NCBI GenBank assembly: GCA_024644505.1
Contig: JAHEHQ010000142.1
Coordinates: 1 to 6,798 of the forward strand
Direction: 5' to 3'
DNA: 6,798 nt
Source: Gammaproteobacteria bacterium
GTDB lineage: Bacteria > Pseudomonadota > Gammaproteobacteria > Chromatiales > Chromatiaceae
In this document: piece by piece, positions 1 through 6,021 of the stretch
Position numbering within the stretch: position 1 is the stretch's first letter
Layout of the letters: the number at the start of each line of letters is the position of its first letter
Program-made: the position numbers and the translations under genes
The notes under the pieces: generated by a model
Database searches by the model: none
Seen by the model: only the letters and a program-made list of their open reading frames with translations
What the model was told of the DNA's origin: nothing

Positions 1-382
1 TGTTGTCGCGGGTGTTGATGCGCCTGCCCGCGGGATCGCTCACCATGGAGGCACGCAGCACATTGTCTGGGTGGCTGTAGGCGCGGCTTACCCCTTCGTT
101 GACCATATCCTCCAGGCTCATATCGGCCTCCCAGCGCACGTCCATGCCCACATCCAGCATGGCCACCACCAGGCCGGTGTCCTGGCAGATGGGCCGATGC
201 CCCTCGGCGCACATCCGGGAATTGACCAGGATCTGCGCCATCGCATCTTTTGCAGCGGGCGATGCCTCCTGCTTCCAGGCCTCGGTCAGGGATAGGATGA
301 AATCCTCGGGATGATAGTAGGAGATGTACTGGAGTCCGTCGGCGACGCTCTGGATAAGGTCTTCCTGTCGTATGGTGGTCAT
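1..382 (-). CDS. fumA: Class I fumarate hydratase, N-terminal part (cut by left window edge)
   Basis: This is the N-terminal 127 residues of an iron-sulfur (class I) fumarase, which interconverts fumarate and malate in the cytoplasm. The reading begins MTTIRQEDLIQSVAD and continues with an ISYYHPEDF segment. The family signature GHRPICQDTG is at residues 61-70. Its Cys66 corresponds to the first of three cysteines that hold the [4Fe-4S] cluster in this family; the other two lie outside the window. Full-length relatives are about 500 residues, so roughly three quarters is missing. The ATG at 382-380 is preceded by AAAGGA with suitable spacing. The gene starts 16 bases after the sucB stop, so it is very likely the third gene of a sucA-sucB-fumarase operon. 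The class is confident. Whether the best name is fumA, fumB or simply class I fumarase cannot be settled from the N-terminus. Confidence 0.9.
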   Translation of the reverse strand, partial: MTTIRQEDLIQSVADGLQYISYYHPEDFILSLTEAWKQEASPAAKDAMAQILVNSRMCAEGHRPICQDTGLVVAMLDVGMDVRWEADMSLEDMVNEGVSRAYSHPDNVLRASMVSDPAGRRINTRDN

Positions 383-398
383 GTCGAAATTCCTTTGC

Positions 399-1628
399 TC
401 AGACCTGCAGCAGCAGGCGCGAGGGATCTTCCAGCACATTCTTGATGGTGACCAGGAACTGTACTGCCTCGCGACCGTCGATGATCCGGTGATCGTAGGA
501 GAGTGCCAGGTACATCATGGGACGTATCACGATCTCGCCGTTTTCCACCATCGGGCGCTCCTGAATCTTGTGCATACCCAGGATAGCGCTCTGGGGCGGG
601 TTCAGGATGGGTGTCGAGAGCATGGAACCGAAGACGCCGCCGTTGGATATGGTGAATGTACCGCCGGTCAGGTCCTCATAGCTCAGGGTGCCGGCGTTGG
701 CCTTCTTTCCGAAGTCCACCGTGGCCTTCTCCAGTTCACCGAAACCGAGCTGGTCGGCATCCCGCAGGATCGGAACCACCAGGCCGCGCGGGGAACCCAC
801 TGCGATCCCGATGTCGTAATAACCGTGATAGACGATATCCTGGCCGTCCACCGACGCATTGACCGCCGGGAACTTCTTGAGCGCCTCCACCGACGCCTTG
901 ATGAAGAAGGACATGAAGCCCAGCCGCACCTCGTGTTCCTTTTCGAACTGCTCACGGTAACGGTAGCGCAGGTCGTTGACCGCCTGCAGGTTGACCTCAT
1001 TGAAGGTGGTCAGGATAGCGGCATTCTGCTGGGCCTCAAGCAGGCGCTTGGCAATGGTCGCGCGCAGCCGGGTCATGGGTACACGCTGTTCGGGTCTTTC
1101 CCCCTCCATGCCCGTCTGGGTGATCTCGGAGTCGGCAGGCTTGGCCGGTGCGGCGGGTGCCGCCGTCTCTGCCGTGGCCTCCCTGGTCTCCATGTAACTC
1201 GTGATGTCCGATTTCAGGATTCTTCCGTCTTTACCGGTTCCCCGTATTTCACGGGGGTCGATTCCCAGTTCCTTGACCAGACGCCGAACCGCGGGGGTGA
1301 GCACCGGCTCGGGGCCGTCTTGCGGGGCGATTTCGGCTTCCTCCTTCACTGCCGACTCTGCAGCAGCTTTTTTCGCCGGCTGGGCTGCGGCGCCCGCTTC
1401 AATCACTGCGAGCAGATCCCCGGCCTGTACGGTGTCGCCTTCGTTGACGGCAACCTGACCCAATACACCATCCATCGGCGAGGGGACTTCCAGTACCACT
1501 TTGTCGGTTTCCAGGTCGACCAGGTTTTCGTCTCTTTCAACCTTGTCTCCCGGGTTCTTGTGCCAGGTGAGAATGGTGGCGTCTGCTACGGATTCGGGCA
1601 GTGCGGGTACGTTGACCTTTGTACTCAT
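399..1628 (-). CDS. sucB: Dihydrolipoyl succinyltransferase (E2 of 2-oxoglutarate dehydrogenase)
   Basis: This 409-residue E2 core enzyme moves the succinyl group from lipoamide to CoA in the 2-oxoglutarate dehydrogenase complex. Residues 2-77 form one lipoyl domain, with the lipoylated lysine at Lys43 in the motif LETDKVVLEVPSP. An Ala/Pro/Glu-rich linker follows. The peripheral subunit-binding domain, which holds E1 and E3, is at about 109-146 (TPAVRRLVKELGI, then GTGKDGRI). A second Ala/Pro linker (about 147-180) leads to the catalytic acyltransferase domain at about 180-409. The active-site motif SYDHRIIDG places the catalytic His at 380 and Asp at 384. Length and single lipoyl domain are normal for SucB. 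The ATG at 1628 lies 4 bases after the sucA stop. Its likely ribosome-binding site, AAGGA, is inside the last sucA codons, about 12 bases upstream, suggesting translational coupling. Nothing is truncated. Confidence 0.97.
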   Translation of the reverse strand: MSTKVNVPALPESVADATILTWHKNPGDKVERDENLVDLETDKVVLEVPSPMDGVLGQVAVNEGDTVQAGDLLAVIEAGAAAQPAKKAAAESAVKEEAEIAPQDGPEPVLTPAVRRLVKELGIDPREIRGTGKDGRILKSDITSYMETREATAETAAPAAPAKPADSEITQTGMEGERPEQRVPMTRLRATIAKRLLEAQQNAAILTTFNEVNLQAVNDLRYRYREQFEKEHEVRLGFMSFFIKASVEALKKFPAVNASVDGQDIVYHGYYDIGIAVGSPRGLVVPILRDADQLGFGELEKATVDFGKKANAGTLSYEDLTGGTFTISNGGVFGSMLSTPILNPPQSAILGMHKIQERPMVENGEIVIRPMMYLALSYDHRIIDGREAVQFLVTIKNVLEDPSRLLLQV

Positions 1629-1632
1629 CGTC

Positions 1633-4491
1633 TTAAATGGTCCTTCGGTTCATGTTGGGGTTGATATTGCCGGTGAGCGCTTCGTTTACCAGGGTTTCCT
1701 GCTGTTTAACATGCACCGGGTAGTAGCCTACAGACGGCGCGGCGGAGCTGGCCCTTCCCACATAGAAGAGCTTTTTGCCCTTCGAGATCTGGGTGCGGAA
1801 GCGGTGCCTGATCTGGCGCCACGCGCCCTGGTTCTGAGGCTCCTCCTGGCACCAGATGATACGCTTGACATTGGTGTATTCGTCGATCGCCTGATCGAAC
1901 TGTTCCCCGGGAAACGGATAGATCTGTTCGAGCCGGATAACGGCCACATTGGTCAGCCCTCTGGCACGGCGTGCCTCGATCAGATCGTAATAGACCTTGC
2001 CGGAACACACGACGACGATCTCTATCCCCTCCGGATCCAGATCGTCGACCTCGCCGATAACCGGATGAAAGCTGCCATTCGTGAACTCTTCCAGCGCGGA
2101 AGTGGCGAGGCGGTGGCGCAACAGACTCTTGGGCGACATGACGATCAGGGGTTTGCGCATGGGCCGGACCATCTGGCGCCGCAGCATGTGAAAAACCTGG
2201 GCCGGGGTGGTAGGAACGCACACCTGCATGTTGTGTTCGGCACAGAGTTGCAGATAGCGCTCCAGGCGGGCCGAGGAGTGCTCCGCGCCCTGTCCCTCGT
2301 AGCCGTGGGGCAGGAGCATGACCAGGTTGCAGTAACGGCCCCACTTGGCGCCCCCGGAGCTGATGAACTGGTCGATCACCACCTGGGCGCCGTTGGCGAA
2401 GTCCCCGAACTGGGCCTCCCAGATGGTCAGCGTATGGGGATCGGCGGTGGAATAACCGTATTCGAATCCCAGCACCGCCTCCTCGGAGAGCAGCGAGTCG
2501 ATGACCACGAAGTGGGCCTGGTCCGCCGAAAGATTCTGCAGCGGCACATAGCTGCTGCCGTCGTTCTGATTGTGCAGGACGGCATGACGGTGGGAAAAGG
2601 TGCCGCGCCCGCAATCCTGTCCGGAGAGCCTGACGGGATAGCCTTCCTCCACCAGTGTGGCATAGGCCAGGGTCTCTCCCATGCCCCAGTCCACCAGTTG
2701 GTCCCCGTGGGCCATCTTCTTGCGCTCGCTGAGGATCTTGGCGATACGGGAGTGGGGTTTGAAGCCCTCAGGCAGGGTAAGCAGCTTTTCGGCGATTTCG
2801 GATATTTTTTCGCGGCTGACACTGGTATCCGCAGGGTGATCCCAGGGTATGTTCTGGAAGGGTCTCCAGTCGATGCGGCCGGAAAATTCCATATTGAACA
2901 GGGTGGGCCTTGCAACCACCAGACCCTGCTCCAGGGATGAGCGGTAGTCCTCCACCATGGCTCTCGCCTCACCCGGTGCAATCACGCCGTCGGCGATCAG
3001 CCTGTCCGCATAGGCGCTGCGCACCGGCGGGTGCCGTCGGATCTTCTGGTACATCTCGGGCTGGGTCAGGGCCGGCTCGTCTGCCTCGTTGTGCCCGTGT
3101 CTTCGGTAACACACCAGATCGATGATGATGTCCTTGTGAAAACGCTGACGGTAGTCCAGCGCAAGGCGGGTGACGAATATCACGGCCTCCGGGTCGTCCC
3201 CGTTAACGTGGAAGATGGGTGCCTGCACCATCTTTCCCACGTCGGTGCAGTAGAGGGTGGAGCGCGTGTCCATCGGGTGCGAGGTGGTAAAACCGATCTG
3301 GTTGTTGACGACGATATGAACGGTGCCGCCGGTGCCGTAGCCCCGGGCCTGGGACATCTGCAGGGTTTCCATGACCACACCCTGCCCGGCGAAAGCGGAG
3401 TCGCCGTGGATCAGAATCGGCAGCACCTGCTCGCCTTTGGAGTCTCCGATGGCATGCTGTCTCGCCCGCACCGAACCCTCGATGACCGGATTGATGATCT
3501 CCAGGTGCGAGGGGTTGAAACCCATGGCCAGGTGGACGAAGCCGCCGGGGGTTTCGATATCCGTGGAAAAACCCATGTGGTATTTCACGTCCCCAGAGGT
3601 CATGTAGGGGTCCGGTGTCTTTTTTCCCTCGAACTCCTCAAAGAGATCTGTTGGGGGTTTGCCGAGGATGTTGGTCAGCAGATTCAGGCGTCCGCGGTGG
3701 GCCATGCCGATGACCGCCGTTTCGATGCTGTTGGCCCCGGCACGCTGGATCAATTCATCCATCAGGGGGACGAGCGACTCGCCGCCCTCAAGGGAGAAGC
3801 GTTTCTGGCCGACATATCGGGTGTGGAGGTATTTTTCCAGTCCCTCCGCTGCGGTGAGCATGGTCAGCAGCCAGACTCTGCCATCGCTGGTGAGCTCGGG
3901 TTTGGCCCTGTAGCCCTCCACGCGTTTCTGGATCCAGCGTTTCTGACGGGTGTCGGTGATGTGCATGTACTCGGAACCGACATTTTCGCCATAAACCTCT
4001 TTGACCAGGCCGATGATCTCCCGCAGGGGCATGCGGTCCGGTGCGAACAAAGAGCCGGTGTTGAATATGGCATCCATGTCGGCGCTGCCCAGCCTGTGAA
4101 AGGCCGGGTCCAGGTCCGGCACCTGGACGGGATCGCGCAGGTTGAGGGGGTCCAGGGTGGCATGCTGATGTCCCCGCACGCGCCAGGCATTGATCAGGCG
4201 CAGCACCGCCGCCTGTTTCTCGGCGGCCGCGGGCGACATGTGTTCGTGGATGTCACGGTTTGAGGGCCTGCGCTCCCTGGCGAGCCGGATGAAGTTGGAT
4301 TTGATGGGGCCGTGGGCGATGTCGGGCAGGGGACTGTCCGAACGCTCGCCGAGGGTTTCGAAATGCCTGCGCCAGGCGGGATCCACACTTTCAGGGTCCT
4401 GCAGGTAGCGTTCGTAAAGGCTTTCGATGAAGGCCGCGTTGCCACCCGAAAGGGCCGAGGTGTTTCGCAGCATTTGCAGAATTTCGCTCAT
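1633..4491 (-). CDS. sucA: 2-oxoglutarate dehydrogenase E1 component
   Basis: This 952-residue thiamine-diphosphate enzyme decarboxylates 2-oxoglutarate and succinylates the lipoyl group of SucB. The N-terminal helix region (about 10-48, SGGNAAFIESLYERYLQDP) is the family's E2-binding segment. The ThDP core starts near 200. GMAHRGRLN carries His265 and VKYHMG carries His305, equivalent to the two essential E. coli histidines. HGDSAFAGQG (362-371) and VVNNQIGFT (394-402) are the Mg/ThDP-binding motif, and GHNEADEPA is at 466-474. The transketolase-like Pyr domain and C-terminal domain follow, including LSGQDCGRGTFSHRHAV at 622-638. Length is typical. The ATG at 4491 aligns with relatives, but no good Shine-Dalgarno lies before it; the nearest AGG is about 15 bases away. 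It is the first gene of the operon. Unlike the common arrangement, no sdh genes precede it. Confidence 0.98.
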   Translation of the reverse strand: MSEILQMLRNTSALSGGNAAFIESLYERYLQDPESVDPAWRRHFETLGERSDSPLPDIAHGPIKSNFIRLARERRPSNRDIHEHMSPAAAEKQAAVLRLINAWRVRGHQHATLDPLNLRDPVQVPDLDPAFHRLGSADMDAIFNTGSLFAPDRMPLREIIGLVKEVYGENVGSEYMHITDTRQKRWIQKRVEGYRAKPELTSDGRVWLLTMLTAAEGLEKYLHTRYVGQKRFSLEGGESLVPLMDELIQRAGANSIETAVIGMAHRGRLNLLTNILGKPPTDLFEEFEGKKTPDPYMTSGDVKYHMGFSTDIETPGGFVHLAMGFNPSHLEIINPVIEGSVRARQHAIGDSKGEQVLPILIHGDSAFAGQGVVMETLQMSQARGYGTGGTVHIVVNNQIGFTTSHPMDTRSTLYCTDVGKMVQAPIFHVNGDDPEAVIFVTRLALDYRQRFHKDIIIDLVCYRRHGHNEADEPALTQPEMYQKIRRHPPVRSAYADRLIADGVIAPGEARAMVEDYRSSLEQGLVVARPTLFNMEFSGRIDWRPFQNIPWDHPADTSVSREKISEIAEKLLTLPEGFKPHSRIAKILSERKKMAHGDQLVDWGMGETLAYATLVEEGYPVRLSGQDCGRGTFSHRHAVLHNQNDGSSYVPLQNLSADQAHFVVIDSLLSEEAVLGFEYGYSTADPHTLTIWEAQFGDFANGAQVVIDQFISSGGAKWGRYCNLVMLLPHGYEGQGAEHSSARLERYLQLCAEHNMQVCVPTTPAQVFHMLRRQMVRPMRKPLIVMSPKSLLRHRLATSALEEFTNGSFHPVIGEVDDLDPEGIEIVVVCSGKVYYDLIEARRARGLTNVAVIRLEQIYPFPGEQFDQAIDEYTNVKRIIWCQEEPQNQGAWRQIRHRFRTQISKGKKLFYVGRASSAAPSVGYYPVHVKQQETLVNEALTGNINPNMNRRTI

Positions 4492-4729
4492 TTTTGGATG
4501 TTTGGCCTAAATTGTCGGGGACGGGGTAATGAGAGTGGATGGTAGCATAAGGCAAAGTTTTTTCATTAAAAATATGAAATTAGTACAACTATCCGAATAT
4601 CACATCGGTTTTTTTGTGTTATCCGGTATCCCCGGTTCGCCCTCGGGTGCAGGTTTCCCGGATCCTGTTCCGGCCGGATAAGCGGCCTCAGGCCCAATCG
4701 CCATAATGCTGAAACAGGAGCCGCACACC
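4492..4729. promoter_or_regulatory. Divergent control region between sucA and the small 4730 gene
   Basis: No gene is supported in this 238-base stretch. Next to sucA it is clearly AT-rich (about 4500-4620), as expected for the operon promoter reading leftward. Candidate minus-strand -10 elements are TATGCT (4549-4544) and TATTTT near 4574, but neither has a good -35, so no promoter is assigned firmly. A run of seven T at 4609-4615 reads as an A-tract upstream of sucA and could act as an UP-like element. The half nearer the plus-strand gene is GC-rich and carries ATCCGG at 4621 and its complement CCGGAT at 4659 and 4675. CATAAT at 4702-4707 is a possible plus-strand -10 with no convincing -35. 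Confidence 0.4.
4716..4720 (+). promoter_or_regulatory. Ribosome-binding site choosing the 4730 start
   Basis: AGGAG lies 9 bases before the ATG at 4730. It supports that ATG over the in-frame ATG at 4706, which would place the Shine-Dalgarno inside the coding sequence and has no purine-rich tract of its own. Confidence 0.7.
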
Positions 4730-4984
4730 ATGAAAGAGAGAACCGATGCGCCGGACAGAAAGAAGGAAATGAGGCTGAGCATCAGCGATCTGGAAGCGGA
4801 TGTGGCCTATTTCGAAGCCCGGCTGGCGTTACTGGAGGGTGAGCCCTACAGTCCCTATCAGAATGCGCAGATCGAGGTATACGCCGCTTTGAGAAGTGTG
4901 CTGGCGGGTATGCTCCAGAAGTTACGCGGCGGCAGATCGGGTCAAGAGGGGGTGACGGTCAATGAAAATCTGCTCGTCGACTGA
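4730..4984 (+). CDS. Small hypothetical protein, 84 aa, helical and charged
   Basis: I do not recognise this gene. The ATG at 4730 is chosen because AGGAG sits 9 bases upstream; an in-frame ATG at 4706 would add 8 residues. The product is soluble, with no signal peptide or membrane segment. Residues 1-14 are highly charged (MKERTDAPDRKKEM). Residues 15-66 look like two amphipathic helices, LSISDLEADVAYFEARLALL and then AQIEVYAALRSVLAGMLQKL, joined by a turn EGEPYSPYQN. This is a helical-hairpin or short coiled-coil shape. A Gly/Ser-rich tail follows. That form suggests a dimerising or protein-binding role but proves nothing. It diverges from sucA and converges with the SNase-like gene, with 29 bases between stops and no clear terminator hairpin. 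Codon use matches its neighbours, supporting a real gene. Confidence 0.7.
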   Translation: MKERTDAPDRKKEMRLSISDLEADVAYFEARLALLEGEPYSPYQNAQIEVYAALRSVLAGMLQKLRGGRSGQEGVTVNENLLVD

Positions 4985-5013
4985 ACCGGCATCCCGTCTT
5001 ACGATCATTGGCA

Positions 5014-5556
5014 TTATCTGAGTATGATTCCGGGACCACCGCCGGGCGGGCTCACGACCCGTGGTTGGCTGACCTGCCGCTTCCATATCCCCAGTTTTAA
5101 TTTTTGCGCCTCGTGCTGTGCTTCGGCGTATCGGATGAGTTCGGCTTCCGTCTGGCCCTGCGGATCATGAACGGCCAGTCCCGCCAGGATCATCCGGATA
5201 TTCACATCGGCACCGCCATGAGACAGCTTGCCGAGGAGGTATCCTTCGGCATCGGTCGATCGGTGTGTCAAGGTGAGGAAGCGGCCCATGACAAGACTGC
5301 CCAGATAGCGCTGCGCCTGGGCTCCAAGCACCCCTTTTGGCGGCGGTGCCTTGACGCCCATCAGTTTTACCCGGTAGCGCCGCCCCTCTTTCGTGAGAAA
5401 AATCAGGCGGTCGCCCGAGAGCAGTTGCGTTGGTTGGCCCGAATGGACAGTGGGTGCTCCCGCTGCCTGCACACCGGGCAAAAGGCAACAGAGCCAGAGC
5501 AAGGTCAGTGCCTGACAGCAGCTGCAGCCTGAGATATGTTTTTCAAACCGGTTCAA
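5014..5556 (-). CDS. Exported SNase-like (thermonuclease-fold) protein, probably catalytically inactive
   Basis: The 180-residue product has a signal peptide: Arg3 and Lys6, a hydrophobic core ALTLLWLCCLLPG (16-28), and likely cleavage after VQA (29-31). The mature part resembles the staphylococcal nuclease fold: GDRLIFL (48-54), YRVKLMGVKAP (61-71), GAQAQRYL (78-85), GYLLGKL (105-111), VNIRMILAGLAVHD (118-131), and a helix ending KLKLGIW (152-158). Aligned by eye to the family pattern VRLxGIDAPE, the catalytic Arg, Asp and Glu become Lys64, Lys69 and Pro72. The second catalytic Arg (D-x-x-G-R) becomes Tyr106, while Asp49 is kept. Nuclease activity is therefore doubtful; a binding role is possible. 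The start is TTG at 5556, chosen because it gives a normal signal-peptide n-region. No ATG lies in this frame nearby, and the only purine-rich tract upstream, GGGGA, is inside the adjacent tRNA acceptor stem. A TTG at codon 19 would destroy the signal peptide. Confidence 0.8.
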   Translation of the reverse strand: MNRFEKHISGCSCCQALTLLWLCCLLPGVQAAGAPTVHSGQPTQLLSGDRLIFLTKEGRRYRVKLMGVKAPPPKGVLGAQAQRYLGSLVMGRFLTLTHRSTDAEGYLLGKLSHGGADVNIRMILAGLAVHDPQGQTEAELIRYAEAQHEAQKLKLGIWKRQVSQPRVVSPPGGGPGIILR

Positions 5557-5561
5557 GAAAA

Positions 5562-5858
5562 TGGCGTCCCCGGCAGGATTCGAACCTGCGGCCTTTCGCT
5601 TCTTACCACTATAGCTTTCGCTACCCGCAATAAATGCTGTTTGTGGTCTGGACTATCCCTTCACCCTGGGCAATGGCCCGTAGGTGCTGCCCGTCTAGTC
5701 TCTGCACCTTCCCGGCTGGGCTTGGCTCAGGATTTCCACCACCAACCTGTGCTGAGGGTTCCCTGAGTTTGAGCAGATTCACGCAAGGGGTTTCCCGCCT
5801 TGGTGCCCATGTATTTATCAAAGGAGGCGAACGCTCTATCCTGCTGAGCTACGGGGAC
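5562..5858 (-). tRNA. tRNA-Arg (anticodon CCU), split by a group I intron
   Basis: The exons join into a complete tRNA that reads the rare arginine codon AGG. The 5' exon is 5858-5822 and the 3' exon 5601-5562. The acceptor stem GTCCCCG/CGGGGAC is a perfect 7 bp. The D arm is GCTC/GAGC. The anticodon stem TTCGC/GCGAA encloses the loop CTCCTAA with anticodon CCT (5824-5822). The variable loop has 5 nt. The T arm is GCAGG-TTCGAAT-CCTGC. The discriminator is G73 and the CCA end is encoded. A20 and C35, known arginine identity bases, are present. The halves are separated by 220 nt directly after anticodon base 36, so the tRNA works only after splicing. A promoter-like sequence lies just upstream. 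The 3' end is 5 nt from the TTG start of the SNase-like gene. Confidence 0.95.
5602..5821 (-). ncRNA. Self-splicing group I intron (IC3-like) in the tRNA-Arg anticodon loop, 220 nt, no ORF
   Basis: All main group I elements can be paired by eye. P1 joins exon CCU (5824-5822) to a guide GGG (5808-5806), giving the required U-G pair at the 5' splice site. P2 is CAAGG/CCTTG (5802-5798/5788-5784) capped by a GAAA loop (5794-5791) and extended by CAC/GTG. P3 is TCTGC/GCAGA (5777-5773/5705-5701). P4 is CTCAGG/CCTGAG (5767-5762/5731-5726). P7, the guanosine site, is GACTA/TAGTC (5700-5696/5655-5651). P8 is CACC/GGTG plus GGGC/GCCC (5686-5662). P9 is TAGC/GCTA with a GAAA loop (5619-5616), inside an outer ACCAC/GTGGT pairing. 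The terminal G is at 5602. Core strings such as GAGACTAGACGG and GATAGTCC match the Azoarcus tRNA-Ile intron as I recall it. The intron is too short for a homing endonuclease. P5 and P6 were not resolved. Confidence 0.93.
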
Positions 5859-5868
5859 ACGGGCCGGC

Positions 5869-5898
5869 ATTGTAACAAGCTGTCTGGGTCAGCGTCAC
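5869..5898 (-). promoter_or_regulatory. Candidate sigma-70 promoter of the tRNA-Arg / SNase-like unit
   Basis: TACAAT at 5874-5869 (5 of 6 to the -10 consensus) pairs with GTGACG at 5898-5893 (4 of 6 to TTGACA), with an 18-base spacer. Transcription would start near 5862, only a few bases before the tRNA 5' end at 5858. The bases between are GC-rich (GCCGGCCC), a discriminator type seen at stringently controlled stable-RNA promoters; that regulation is inferred. Confidence 0.6.
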
Positions 5899-5909
5899 GC
5901 TCCGGGTGT

Positions 5910-5940
5910 CGGAACCGGTTGCCTGTCACAACCGGGTTCG
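5910..5940. repeat. Inverted repeat between the divergent promoters
   Basis: The arms are CGGAACCGGTTG (5910-5921) and CAACCGGGTTCG (5929-5940), separated by 7 bases. Ten of twelve positions pair normally, one is G-T and one mismatches. A second, overlapping repeat, CCTGTC (5922-5927) with GACAGG (5942-5947), excludes the first when folded. Both lie upstream of the predicted start sites in each direction, so a DNA operator is more likely than an RNA structure. No regulator is recognised. Confidence 0.5.
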
Positions 5941-5966
5941 GGACAGGCGGGGTGATCGCCGCACTT

Positions 5967-5975
5967 TGCTATACT
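5967..5975 (+). promoter_or_regulatory. Candidate extended -10 promoter of the HDOD gene
   Basis: TGCTATACT contains TATACT (5970-5975, 5 of 6 to the -10 consensus) preceded by TGN, the extended -10 pattern. No good -35 is present at the expected place, which extended -10 promoters can tolerate. The start site would be near 5982, giving about a 40-base leader before the TTG at 6022. Confidence 0.5.
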
Positions 5976-6021
5976 GGGAGCACCCCTCAACCGGGATCGC
6001 GGAATCTGCAAGGATAGGCAC

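Noticed and set aside
324..4263. Long plus-strand open frames (324-1664, 1501-2940, 3031-4263) opposite the TCA genes
   Set aside because: They lie antisense to sucA, sucB and fumarase, have Cys/His/Gly-rich translations typical of reverse-strand GC-rich codons, and resemble no protein family.
4593..4615. CCGA...TCGG followed by seven T, terminator-like on the plus strand
   Set aside because: The stem is only 4 bp with an 8-nt loop and no plus-strand gene ends before it.
4600..4782. Minus-strand 60-residue frame with a hydrophobic N-terminus
   Set aside because: It is antisense to the start of the 4730 gene; the hydrophobic stretch is the complement of that gene's charged codons, and it has no ribosome-binding site evidence.
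5621..5821. Minus-strand 66-residue frame inside the intron, considered as an intron-encoded endonuclease
   Set aside because: It overlaps all core helices, is far too short, and lacks LAGLIDADG, HNH or GIY-YIG motifs.
5554..5858. tRNA as an integration (att) site for a mobile element
   Set aside because: The insert between the tRNA halves is a compact group I intron with no integrase, and no duplicated tRNA 3' end is seen nearby.
5634..6017. Plus-strand 127-residue frame across the intron and promoter region
   Set aside because: It runs antisense through the group I intron and the 5' tRNA exon and has no family resemblance; structured RNA explains the sequence better.
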